Positions 1-10,100 of a stretch of 25,626 nt of DNA are shown one piece after another. Each line of letters opens with the position of its first letter. Positions within the stretch are counted from its first letter, which is position 1. The position numbers and the translations under genes are program-made. The DNA comes from UBA4644 sp900555855 (lineage in GTDB: Bacteria > Bacillota > Clostridia > Oscillospirales > Butyricicoccaceae): contig DAWAJD010000028.1 in assembly GCA_052289195.1 (NCBI GenBank), forward strand, positions 1-25,626, read 5' to 3'. The notes beneath the pieces are model-generated. The model was not told the DNA's origin. It did not search any database and was given only the letters and a program-made list of their open reading frames with translations.

Positions 1-1
1 C

Positions 2-172
2 GAACGGTGCCTGCTGGTGCTGGATCCGGGGATCTACCCGGGCAAATATAAGGCGGTCCACCGGGCCGGGGCCGTCACGGTCTTCGGCGACGCCCTGCTC
101 TGCAGCCCCGAAACGCTGGCGCAGGACTGCGCAGCAAGATCGCCTAGGTATTATATCTTCCGGAGGGGATAA
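2..172 (+). CDS. C-terminal end of an unidentified phage-block protein (partial)
   Basis: An open frame enters from the left edge and gives 56 residues before a TAA stop at 170-172. It begins ERCLLVLDPGIYPGKYKAV and ends RYYIFRRG. I do not recognise the family. It lies on the same strand as the virion genes that follow and has the same GC-rich codon use, so it is probably another late phage gene, but the visible piece gives no functional clue. The start lies outside the window. Confidence 0.55.
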   Translation, partial: ERCLLVLDPGIYPGKYKAVHRAGAVTVFGDALLCSPETLAQDCAARSPRYYIFRRG

Positions 173-196
173 AAAACGCCGCCCGAAAGGGCGGCG
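171..196 (-). terminator. Intrinsic terminator in minus orientation
   Basis: The arms CGCCGCCC (177-184) and GGGCGGCG (189-196) pair perfectly around a GAAA tetraloop. The six bases 171-176 are all A, so on the minus strand the stem is followed by six T. On the plus strand no T-run follows. The hairpin therefore has terminator form for minus-strand transcription, although every recognised gene around it is on the plus strand. Confidence 0.6.
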
Positions 197-368
197 GGGA
201 TGGCGAAAATTGCTCCCCGCAAAACAGGTTTTGCGGGGAGCACGATTCGTTCCATAGATTTCCGGCACAAGTGAATTGCCGGAAGTCGGACGGCTGCACT
301 CGCCGCCGGGGCGAGAGCAGAAGCAAAGAGCCGCGGGAAATCAACTACAAAAGGAGGAGGAGAGCATT
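173..368. other. Gene-free gap with four consecutive hairpins
   Basis: Besides the stem at 177-196, three more perfect stems follow. The second has 14 bp (211-224 with 229-242, loop CAGG). The third has 8 bp (TTCCGGCA 260-267 with TGCCGGAA 277-284). The fourth has 6 bp (CTCGCC 299-304 with GGCGAG 310-315). The ribosome binding site of the next gene begins near 350. I see no coding sequence and no convincing sigma-A promoter on either strand. The gap could be a structured leader, or a minus-strand small RNA ending at the terminator 171-196. Confidence 0.6.
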
Positions 369-2417
369 ATGTATTTACCGGCGCTTTCGAACATGGAGCA
401 AAGGCGGCAGCAGCAGATCATTACCTTTGGGGGGATCAACTACGGGCAGAACACCCAGGAGGGGCAGCTGGCGGACTGCAGGAACCTGACGGCGGAGCAT
501 TTTCCCTGTCTGCACCCAAGAGCAGGGCGGAAGACCGCCGTTTCGGGCCTGACCGCGCCGGAACAGATCTTCGCAGCGGAGGGCAACCTCTACATCGTGG
601 ACAACGGGGCGCTGAAGCTGGGAGACAGCACGCTGCTGACCCTGACGCCGGGGAAAAAGCAGCTGGCGGCCATCAATTCAAAGCTGGTGATTTTTCCGGA
701 TAAGAAGTGGTATGACATGAAGACCGGGGAAGCAGGGACGCTCTTTGCCAGCTACAACGCGCCGGCAGGCAGCATCTCCTTCGGCGAGGACGGCAAGACC
801 GTCACGGCGCACCTGGGCAGCTACCGGGTGGAAAAAACCGGCACGGGGACGCTGGGCATCCGGGAGGCGCACTATGAAACGGACGAGGACGGCGAGCAGG
901 ACTATATCGGGGAAAGGGGCACGCTGGAGGGCAGCGATACCTTTACCGTGGCGGACAGCTATACGCTGAACGCGGAGACCGGGGCGCTGACCTTTGCCAA
1001 CGAGCGCAGCGTGATCCTGGCGCAGGTGAATAACGACAACGATATCACAAAGAAGAATATTCAGGCGGGGACCCTCTTCCGGAAGGCGGAGCGGCCCAAA
1101 TGGACCGGCGGGGAATACACGCCGGAGACGCTTTTTGCCCAGCTGCCGGCGGGGCAATATGCGGTGGTGACGGAATGCAATACCTATCAAAACCGCCCGA
1201 TAACGCCGCCGGGAGGCACGCCGAAGCCAAGCCCGAAGCCTTACTTTGGCATCCGGTATGACCTGTACGCCGTAAACGGACAAAGCTATGGAGACAGCGG
1301 CGGCTGGGAGGCCATGGGCTTCCGGGCGGGAGACACCATCCGCATCCGCGGCTGCACCACCTTCCCGGAGAACAACGGTACCCACACCATCCGGGAGATC
1401 CGGCAGAGCGGAGAGACCTATACGCTGGTTTTTTCCGACGGGGCCTTTTCCAAACACGGCACGGAAGCAGGCGCGGTGAGCTTTGAACGGTATATCCCGG
1501 AGCTGGAGGTGCTCTGCGAGAGCCAGAACCGGCTCTGGGGCGCGGCGGGCGGCACGGTTTATGCCTCCGCTTTGGGGGATCCCTGCAACTGGGAGACTTT
1601 TGACGGGCTTTCCACGGATTCCTATGCCCTGGCCGTGGCGGGGGGCGAGCCCTTTACCGCCTGCTGCGGCTACGGCAGCGGGGTTTTGTTCTTCAAGGAG
1701 GATATGGTTTATAAGATCCTGGGGGGCTATCCGGCGGAATATACCCTGTATTCCTACCACTACCCGGGCGTGCAGCTGGGCTCGGCAGAGAGCCTGATAA
1801 ACATCAACGAGGTGCTCTACTACAAGGGCGCGGCGGGGGTCTGGCGGTATGCGGGGGCGGCGCCGGAGCTTGTTTCCGGGGCGTTTGGCCTGCGGCAGTA
1901 TACCAACGCCTGGGCCGGGCGCTGCGGACAGCGGTATTACCTCTCCATGAAGGGGAAGGACGGAGGCTACGGCGTTTGGGTCTATGACACACTGCGGGGC
2001 TTCTGGCTGCAGGAGGACGAGCGGAACGCGGGCTTCGCCTGGAGCAACGGGCGGTTCTACCTGCTGGACCGGGGGGCGAAAAAGGTCTATCTCACGGGGC
2101 AGGACAACAGCGAGGAGACCAGGGTGCCCTGGAGCGCGGAGCTCTGCGCCATGGACGAGGTGGTCCACAACCGGAAGAGCTATTCCCGGCTGCTGCTGCG
2201 GGCGGACTTTGAGGCGGGGAGCTGGCTCAAGGCGGAGATCTCCATAGACGGCGGGCCCTGGCAGACCGCAGGGCAATGGAGCGCGGGACACGGGCAGACG
2301 AGGGTGATCCCGCTGCTGCCCCGGCGGTGCGACCGGTTCCGGATCCGGCTCTCCGGCGAGGGAAATGTTATGCTGCGGTCGCTGACCCGGGACTATACCC
2401 TGGGCAGCGAATATTGA
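369..2417 (+). CDS. Phage virion/tail structural protein, propeller-like
   Basis: This is a 682-residue protein. I chose the ATG at 369 because AAGGAGGAGG lies at 350-359; the open frame extends upstream without a binding site. The N-terminus (ITFGGINYGQNTQEGQLADCRNL, ending in a PCLHPR box, residues about 18-52) resembles the entry of podoviral tail-tube and DNA-stabilisation proteins. Residues about 360-590 are rich in Gly, Tyr and Trp with short repeated strands (for example DPCNWETF, GVQLGSAESL, YYKGAAGVWRYAG), as expected for blades of a beta-propeller. There is no signal peptide or membrane helix. The next gene starts 16 bases downstream, so this is part of a late operon. A T7 gp12-like or P22 gp10-like tail role is my inference from pattern and gene order. 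Confidence 0.6.
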   Translation: MYLPALSNMEQRRQQQIITFGGINYGQNTQEGQLADCRNLTAEHFPCLHPRAGRKTAVSGLTAPEQIFAAEGNLYIVDNGALKLGDSTLLTLTPGKKQLAAINSKLVIFPDKKWYDMKTGEAGTLFASYNAPAGSISFGEDGKTVTAHLGSYRVEKTGTGTLGIREAHYETDEDGEQDYIGERGTLEGSDTFTVADSYTLNAETGALTFANERSVILAQVNNDNDITKKNIQAGTLFRKAERPKWTGGEYTPETLFAQLPAGQYAVVTECNTYQNRPITPPGGTPKPSPKPYFGIRYDLYAVNGQSYGDSGGWEAMGFRAGDTIRIRGCTTFPENNGTHTIREIRQSGETYTLVFSDGAFSKHGTEAGAVSFERYIPELEVLCESQNRLWGAAGGTVYASALGDPCNWETFDGLSTDSYALAVAGGEPFTACCGYGSGVLFFKEDMVYKILGGYPAEYTLYSYHYPGVQLGSAESLININEVLYYKGAAGVWRYAGAAPELVSGAFGLRQYTNAWAGRCGQRYYLSMKGKDGGYGVWVYDTLRGFWLQEDERNAGFAWSNGRFYLLDRGAKKVYLTGQDNSEETRVPWSAELCAMDEVVHNRKSYSRLLLRADFEAGSWLKAEISIDGGPWQTAGQWSAGHGQTRVIPLLPRRCDRFRIRLSGEGNVMLRSLTRDYTLGSEY

Positions 2418-2433
2418 AAGGGAGGAGGGCGCC

Positions 2434-2592
2434 ATGCGGACGATCAACATCGCCCCGCCGGAATACCGGCAGGGGGACACGGAGGGGAACCTGCGCCGGC
2501 TCTTTGCCTGGGCAAGGCAGCTGACGGAGGAGGTACAGTTTCAGATCACGGTGATCAACAAGGATCTGGAAGCTTTGAGAAAGGGGAAATAA
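2434..2592 (+). CDS. Small phage protein, 52 aa, unknown function
   Basis: The frame ATG 2434 to TAA 2592 encodes 52 residues, MRTINIAPPEYRQGDTEG at the start and DLEALRKGK at the end. AGGGAGGAGG at 2418-2427 provides a well-spaced ribosome binding site. It fits exactly between two larger phage genes, starting 16 bases after one and ending 2 bases before the next, which argues that it is translated. The second half is an amphipathic helix likely to form a coiled coil. I do not recognise a family. A small head or tail accessory protein is plausible from position only. Confidence 0.65.
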   Translation: MRTINIAPPEYRQGDTEGNLRRLFAWARQLTEEVQFQITVINKDLEALRKGK

Positions 2593-2594
2593 GG

Positions 2595-4187
2595 ATGGCG
2601 ATCAAGCGAAACAAGACCCTGCGGCTGCAGGGGAACACGGCGGATGTGAAGGACATTCAGGAGGTCGGGCTCTGGGACACGGTGCAGGCGGCGCCGGTGG
2701 GCACCAGGGAGGACGGCAGCAAGTATAATGTGCGGCTGCCCAAGGGCTACAGCTATGTAGGCTATTCCGGCCAGCTGCAGGACCCGGAGCAGGTGAAGGG
2801 CCGGGGCAGCTGGGGCAACGCGGACAACGCCCACATGGGAGACGAGAACTGGAACGCCGTCCAGAAGGCCAAGGCGGACTGGAAAACCGCCTATGACGCG
2901 GGAGACCAGGCGGGCATGGACGCGGCCCACGCAGCGGCGGAGGCCATCCGGGCGGGCTATGGCTACAGCGGCGGGGCCGACGGCAGCGAATACCTGCCGC
3001 TGATGTTCAAGAGCGAGGGCTATGTGGAGGAGGACAGCGGCGACGGCGGCAGCGGGCGCGGCGGCTACGGCTACCCGGGCTTTTCCAGCCGGTATGACCC
3101 GCAGATCCAGGCGCTTTATCAGGCGATCCTGAGCCGGGAGCCCTTTTCCTACGACGCGGCAAGCGACCCGCTCTATGGCCAGTACAAGCAGAGCTATACC
3201 CGGGGCGGCCAGCGGGCCATGCAGGACACGCTGGGGCAGATGGCGCTGCGCACCGGCGGGCTGGTCAGCTCCTACGCGGAGAGCGCGGCCCAGCAGACCT
3301 ATGACAACTACATGGCGGCGCTGGCGGACAAGATCCCGGAGCTGCAGCAGCTGGCCTACCAGCGGTATCAGGACGAGCTCTCCGGCAAGCGGGCCGACCT
3401 CTCCATGCTGCTGGGGCTGGACGATGTGGACTATAACCGCTGGAGCGGGGACCGGAGCTTTGATTACAACGCCTACCGGGACCAGGTGGCGGACGATCAG
3501 TGGGCCAAGAGCTTTGACTACCAGCAGCAGCGGGACGCGGCCTCGGACAGCCAGTGGCAGCAGCAATGGGACTACAGCCGGGCGCAGGAGGACTACACCC
3601 GGCGGCTGCAGCTGGCACAGCTGGCGGCGCAGTATGGCGATTATTCCGGGCTGGAGGCGCTGGGTCTCAGGCCGAAGACGGCGGGGAGAACAGCAGCCGG
3701 AGGCAGCGGAGGCGGGAGCATGAAGCTGAGCCAGGCCAAGGAATATGCGAAGCAGGGCGTTTTCACGGATGAAGTGCTGCGCGTGCTCAGAAGCAACGGA
3801 TACAACGACGAGTATCTGAAGGTGGCATACGGATACGAGCCGGAGACGGACCTCGGAGGTCTGGGCGACGAACAGGCGGCTTACCTGAAGCGGGCCTTCC
3901 CGGACGGCGTGATGGATGAGACAAGCTGGAACGAGCTGATCCGTCAGGGCGTAAGAGAGGAAGATCTGATCGCCAACGGCTTTACCGTGGGCACGGCGAA
4001 GCCGGAAGAAAGCGGCAGCCAGACATCGGTGACCGGCAGAGACCTGGGCCGGGTGATCCAGCAGGCAAAATGGATGCAGGCCAACGGCGACCAGAAGGCG
4101 CTGGAGGATTATATCAACAAGGTGGTCGCAGAGAACCTGCTCAGCGATGCGCAGTATGAGCAGCTGATGCGGGCCCTGGGCTGGTAA
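2595..4187 (+). CDS. Phage virion-associated protein, Gln/Tyr/Ala-rich, candidate ejection protein
   Basis: This 530-residue protein starts 2 bases after the preceding stop, with a purine-rich stretch (AGAAAGGGGAAATAAGG) as its binding site. Three parts are visible. The N-terminal part (1-150) ends in a Gly-rich stretch with GYSGGADGSEY. The central helical part (165-360) is very rich in Gln, Tyr, Asp and Ala and likely coiled coil (for example QQQRDAASDSQWQQQWDYS). After a Gly/Ser linker comes a C-terminal part (375-530) with short helical repeats. There is no enzyme motif, signal peptide or membrane helix. Its place between a propeller-like tail protein and a giant polyvalent protein matches internal virion proteins of podoviruses. 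The function is inferred from composition and order only. Confidence 0.6.
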   Translation: MAIKRNKTLRLQGNTADVKDIQEVGLWDTVQAAPVGTREDGSKYNVRLPKGYSYVGYSGQLQDPEQVKGRGSWGNADNAHMGDENWNAVQKAKADWKTAYDAGDQAGMDAAHAAAEAIRAGYGYSGGADGSEYLPLMFKSEGYVEEDSGDGGSGRGGYGYPGFSSRYDPQIQALYQAILSREPFSYDAASDPLYGQYKQSYTRGGQRAMQDTLGQMALRTGGLVSSYAESAAQQTYDNYMAALADKIPELQQLAYQRYQDELSGKRADLSMLLGLDDVDYNRWSGDRSFDYNAYRDQVADDQWAKSFDYQQQRDAASDSQWQQQWDYSRAQEDYTRRLQLAQLAAQYGDYSGLEALGLRPKTAGRTAAGGSGGGSMKLSQAKEYAKQGVFTDEVLRVLRSNGYNDEYLKVAYGYEPETDLGGLGDEQAAYLKRAFPDGVMDETSWNELIRQGVREEDLIANGFTVGTAKPEESGSQTSVTGRDLGRVIQQAKWMQANGDQKALEDYINKVVAENLLSDAQYEQLMRALGW

Positions 4188-4197
4188 GGAGGAAACT

Positions 4198-7100
4198 ATG
4201 GCACTTTCGGAGCAGACAAAGGCCAGATGGGAACAGAAGAAGCGGGAGCTTGCGGCGGCAGTCCCTGCAGAGACTGCGCCCCGAAGCGGCAGCATTCAGC
4301 AGAAATGGGAGCAGAAGAAGCGGGAGCTTGCCATGCAGCAGGCAGCTCCTGCTGCTGCAAAGCCCGCGGTGAAGCCCTCCATTGCGGGGGCTTCCCGTGC
4401 TGTAACGGACACGGGAACCGGCGGCAGTATGCCGCAAAGAGCGCTGCCGGCAACGCCTGCGGCGGGCCGGCTGACGGAGGAAGCCTTTGACCGGTCGCCG
4501 GTGCTGCAGGAGAAATACGGCAGCTATCAGCACTATGCGGCGCAGAACAAGCGCTATTATGCCCGGCCGGAGCTGGGCGGAGATACGGACCGGCTGCGCG
4601 GCGATTACAGCACTTATGAGACGGCAGCGCAGGATGCCTTGCACGCTTATGAGGAAGCCGCCAGAAAGCAGAAGACCACGGAGGGGACGCTGGAAAACCT
4701 GAAGCAGACCCTGCCGGCACTGCAGCAGAGTTTTCAGCGGGATCCTTCGGCGCTGAACAACGCGCTGTATCAGACGGTGCTGCAGCGGTATGAGAGCCTT
4801 GCGGCGCAGTATGCGCAGGAAGCAGAAGACGCGCAGCGGCGTTACGGCGACTATGAACAAAGCCTGGGCAAATACCAGGATGCGCTGCGGACTTACCGGG
4901 ATTACCTGACGGGGGAACAGGAAAAGTATCAGGACTGGCGAAGCACGATCCGCACGGATGAAAACGCCATCGGCAGAGATCTTGCGGCGGCAAACGCAAA
5001 GGTGGAGCAGCTGCAGGCCCGGAAGGAGCAGCTGCAACGGCAGGCAAAGCAGCTGATGGATAAAGCCTATCCCAGAAACAGCGGGACGGACGGGCTTCTG
5101 CTGCAGGCGCAGGCGCTGCAGGAGCAGGCCCGGGCGATGGACGGGCGGATCACAAGGGCCCGGAGCGCGGCGGGTCTGCTGCAGGAAGAACTGGATTGGA
5201 AAAAATATTATCAGTATGCCGATCTGATGGATGCGGAGGACTTCGCAGAGAAGAGCAGGTATGTTTCCACGGAGACGGGAGAAGCGCCGAAGCTGGGTTT
5301 GAGCGGCGTCTATCGCGATACCGGCTTTGGGGATATCAGCTATGACATCATCAACCGCAACGAAACGGCCAGGGGCCGGCAGGGCGTGAGCGATGTAAAC
5401 ACCAACGCCAGCTTTTTGGGGCTGGATCACGGCGAGCGGGGACAGATGACGGATGACGAGATCGCCATCTTCAACTACCTTTACGCACAGGACACGGCCA
5501 AAGGGGACGCGGAGCACAGGACGGCCTATGCATACATCGACTACCTGACGAAGGAGCTGAACTACCGCCGGCGGCAGGAGGAGGAGGCCGCCTGGAAGGA
5601 CTACGCCAAGGGATCGCCGGTGGGCAGCAGCGTGTTCAGCATCCTGACCTCGCCCCTGAAGGGGCTGAGCTACCTGGGTCAGGCGGCGGATTATCTGGGC
5701 ACGGGAAAGATCGATCAGAACGCGGCGTACAATCGCCTTTCCTACTTGAACAGCGCCGTTCGCGGCCAGGTCTCGGAGACCATCGAGCAGAGCGGGAAAT
5801 GGGGGAAGGCCGGCAGCTTTCTGTATCAGACGGGCATGAGCATGGGCGACTTCCTGATGAACAGCCTTGTCACGGGCGCAATGGCGGGAGGCGCGGTGCT
5901 GGGAGAAAAGGCGTTTCGGGTCGCGAGCAACCTTTCGCTGGCGATCATGGGCACCGGCGCGGCGGCGGACGCCACCATCGCGGCAAAGGACAAAGGCCTG
6001 ACGGACAAGCAGGCCTTTACCCTGGGCACCATTGCAGGCGCGGCGGAGGTACTCACCGAGAAGTTCAGCATTGAGGCGCTGCTGAACGGGAAATGGGAGG
6101 ACGGGGCCCTCAAGTATATTCTGAAGAACGCCTTTACCGAAGGCTCGGAGGAGGTGGGCAGCGACTTCATCAACCTGTTTGCCGACATCCTCGTCGCCAA
6201 GGACAAGAGCGAGTGGCGGCAGACCATTGCCGCATATATGGCGGAGGGCAAGACGGAGAGCGAGGCCTTTGCCCTTGCGGTGGCGCAGCAGGCGGCGGAG
6301 ATGGGGCTGGATTTCCTCGGCGGCGCGCTGTCCGGCGGGACGATGGCTTCTGTGGGCGCGGGGATCGGCGCGGTGAGGAATCAGGTGCAATACCGACAGG
6401 ACGGCGGCCAGCTGCGCGGACTGGGGGACGAGATGACCCGCGGGATCCTCGAGGAGGCGGAAGCGCTTGACCCGAACAGCGAGGCCTACAAGCTGGGGCA
6501 GAGACTGAAGAAAAAGCAGGAAAAGGGCAAGCGGCTGACGGATGCGGAGATCGGCAGACTGTATGCAGAGACGACCAGAGCGCTGGAGCAAACGGAACAG
6601 GCCGCGCCGCAGCCGGCACAAGGCCAGCCGCAGCAGACCGTCGGAACGGAATTGCCCACGCCGGATCAGACGGGCGGCGTGATGCTGCCGACGCCGGAAC
6701 AGACGGAAGCGCAGACGCAACAGCGCGCGGCGGAGCAGGAGCGCCAGACTGCGCCGCCGAGAGAGACTGCGGAGATGGCGCAGCCGGGCGTTTTGCCCAC
6801 GGCGGAAGAGACGGATCGGCGGCAGCGGGCGGCAAGCGCACAGACGGAGACGGAGCGCACGGGCATTTTGCTGGGCGTGAACGACGACACGATCGCGCGG
6901 GTGCTTCGCATCAGCAGCGCGGTGGGGCGCGAGGTGGTCTTCTTCGACGCCGGGGCAGACGCCACCGGCGGACTCGAGAACGGACACTTTGATCCGGAGG
7001 ACGGCAGGATCTATATCAATGCGCAGAGCAAAAACCCCGTGGCGCAGATCATCAGCCATGAGCTGACCCACAGCATCGAGGGCGGCGGAAGCTACGGCGA

Positions 7101-10100
7101 TCTGCAGAGGCTGGTGCTGCAGCGCATCCAGCAGGACGGCGGCGATCTGCAGACGCTGCGGCAGCAGAAGGCGGAGCTCTATGCAAGGCACGGAAAAGAG
7201 CTGAAGGCTTCTGAGGTGGATCAGGAGATCGTGGCGGAGTATGTGGAAAAGCACCTGCTGACGGACGAGCAGAGCATCCGCGAAATGGTGCGGCAGGATC
7301 GGACACTGGGCCAGAGGATCCTGGACTTCATCGACCGGCTGCTGGCGAAGCTGGGCAGCGGCAGCGCACAGGAGCGGGCCTTTCTGACAAAGGCAAGGAG
7401 CTATTACCGGAGCGCGCTGCAGGAGACGCAGAGCAGCTTTACCGCGGAGATGCGGCAGCAGGCAGAGACCCAGGCCGCCGGAATGGAGGGCATGGAGCCG
7501 CGGCTGGAGCGCTTGCGGCAGCAGATGACGGAGGGCGAGATCTCCGACGCGGAGGCGGAGGCAGCTTATGCGCAGATCTATGACCCGGAGGAGGACCTGC
7601 GGCAGGGGCTGGGCGGACTGCAGTACAGTATTCAGAACACAAAAAACATCCCGTACCAAAAGCAGATCGATGCATTTTACAGCGGCGATTCAAAGACCGT
7701 CGGGCGCAGCGATGACATCTATATAGCGGATGCCGACAACTCGCTGAATGCGCTCGGAATCGGCGAGAAGCCTTTCTTCATGCTGAAAAGCAATCTGAAA
7801 AAATCAACGAGAATCGCGGGCAATAACCCAAGCTATTCTGCGCACGGAATCAGCGAAAGCGTCATCCGCAAGCTGCCGGAGCTTATTAAGTCGCCTGCGC
7901 TTGTCGTGCAGGGCGACGGTAGAATCTCGATCATTCCAGGCATTACGGTAAAAACAGAAAAAAATAATACCGCCCCGCTGCTGATTGCGGTAAATCCGAA
8001 CAGCAGTGTAGACGGCATAGACGCTTACGAGATCAAAAGCATTTATGGGCGCGAGAATTTTGCAAACTGGCTCGATCTGCGAGCGAGGGACAGCAAAATA
8101 ATCGCCGGAGACGAAAAAAAGGCAGCGGCGTTACTCCGAGATGTCGGGAAACAGTATCCCGAGCCGGTGGCATACGCTGCTGACCTTACGACCGCTATTC
8201 TATCACAGAACGAGGGCGGTGTCAAGTTACCGACACCGGTGAACCTGCGGCGCTATTCGGATATCGCCGGGCAGGATGTTAACAGGAAATCGGAGGGGCG
8301 CAAGTACAGCTACGCCGGGCAGAACGCCAAGAGCGCGAACCTGCAGACGCTGCGGGAGGCGCAGGAAATGCAGAAGGCCGGGGCCGATATGGAGAGCATC
8401 CGCAAGGCGACCGGCTGGCACCTGGGCATGGAAGGAAAATGGCGCTTCGAGATCGACGACAGCGGACTGCAGCTGCGCGGCGACGCGGCGGATCTTTCCA
8501 ACTACACCACGCTGGGCGAGCTTGTGGATGCGCCGGAGCTGTTTGAAGCTTATCCGCAGCTGAAGGATGTGCGCCTTGCCTTCGCAGATCTGGAGGATGG
8601 CGAACGGGGGTATTTCAGCAGCGGGGACAATACCATCGTTCTTTCGGAGGAGCTTCGCGGCGCGCCGGAGGACACGCTGGTGCATGAGATCCAGCACGCC
8701 ATTCAGGATGTGGAGGGCTTTGCCAGCGGGGCAAGTCCGGAATATTGGGCACGGCGGGAGTATGCGAGCGGCGACCTTGTAACGGAACGGCTCCAGCGCG
8801 AGTATGACAGGACGCTGAACAGGCTTTCCCGCGCCGATCAGAACCGGTATATCCGCTATATGGAGCTGGAGCGCGAGCTTGACCGGCTGTTCCTGTCCGA
8901 CGAAAACAGCGAGGACGGCAAGCGCTACGCAAAGTTGGAGGCCGAGCAGGATGCGCTTTACGAAGCGCTGTATCCCAATCAGTGGTTCCGTGATCTGCTT
9001 GACCTGAGCCGCCGCATGACGGACGCGCCGGGGGAGTATCTCCGGATGTATGAAAACACTGCCGGCGAGATCGAAGCGCGGGATGCAGCATCCAGACGGC
9101 GCATGACCGCCGAAGAGCGCCGCGCCACTATACCGAAGATGGCAGACGAAAACACGGTGTTTGCGGAGGGCGCAGGCTGGAACCGTTTTTTTGACTACGA
9201 TCCGGAGACTGCCAGCATCAAGGAACAGATCGAGCAAAGCCGCGAAGAGCTGAACAAGATGGAAGTCGTTGCCCGGGAAACGGTCCCGGAAAACCTGCCA
9301 AACAAAGATGCGGCGGCGAAGTGGGCGGCTGATCGGCTGAAAGCAAGCGGATACAAGGTTGACAGACAGGGCTTTGGGGAAATCCTCTTCACGAAAAAGG
9401 ATCTTGATAAAGGGCTTCGCTATGCCGATACTCCGGCCGAAAAGGCGGCGCTGGCTGCGCTGCCAAAGGTACTTAAAAGAGGTATCGAAATCGGAGACCA
9501 CACGAACCACAAGAAACGCGAAAAGCAAACAGTTACCTTTGCGGCCCCGGTAGAACTGAACGGAGTACGCGGAAATATGGGTGTCGTGATCAACAGAAAC
9601 GGAAATCACTATTACGCACACCGAATCGTGCTTCCGGATGGAACCGTATTTCAGTTTTCTGGCATAAATAAAGATACAACACAAGAACTGTCCCGGGGAG
9701 TGACCGTTTCCGGCTCTCTTGCCGACACCACAAGTGTTGCATCTACAGATAGTGTACGCGATTTTGATGAAAATGTCAATACCAAATATTCCCTCTCCGA
9801 AGAAGAAGACGCGGGTGACGATGTACCGGCGGCGACGCTGCCCACGGGGCAGGAGGATCTTCGCGGAGCGCTGCCGAAAAAGGCGCAGGACTACCTGAAG
9901 CGTGCGGAGCGCGCTCTGGTTGGGCGCGTGGGTCGGGCGCTCAGCGTGCCGCGTTTTGCGCAGCGGGAATACCTGCAGGAGATCGCGCAGAAGATCAGCG
10001 AGGAATACCTGACCACCGGGCGCGTTTCGGAAAAGACGGCGACGGAGCTGTTTGAACAGGCGTATCAAAAAGGCATCGTGGTGGACGAAGCATTTTACCA

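Noticed and set aside
276..368. Upstream extension of the 682-aa structural protein
   Set aside because: The extension has no ribosome binding site and runs through a hairpin, whereas AAGGAGGAGG stands correctly before ATG 369.
2541..4295. Minus-strand open frame of 584 codons
   Set aside because: Mirror of the 530-aa phage gene, which has tight operon spacing and plausible protein composition on the plus strand.
4141..7659. Minus-strand open frame of 1172 codons
   Set aside because: Same codon-aligned mirror of the giant gene. Composition is typical of antisense translation and it crosses the start of the real gene.
9838..9852. LPTGQ in the giant protein as a sortase signal
   Set aside because: It lies in the middle of the chain with no following hydrophobic helix or positively charged tail, so it is a linker motif.
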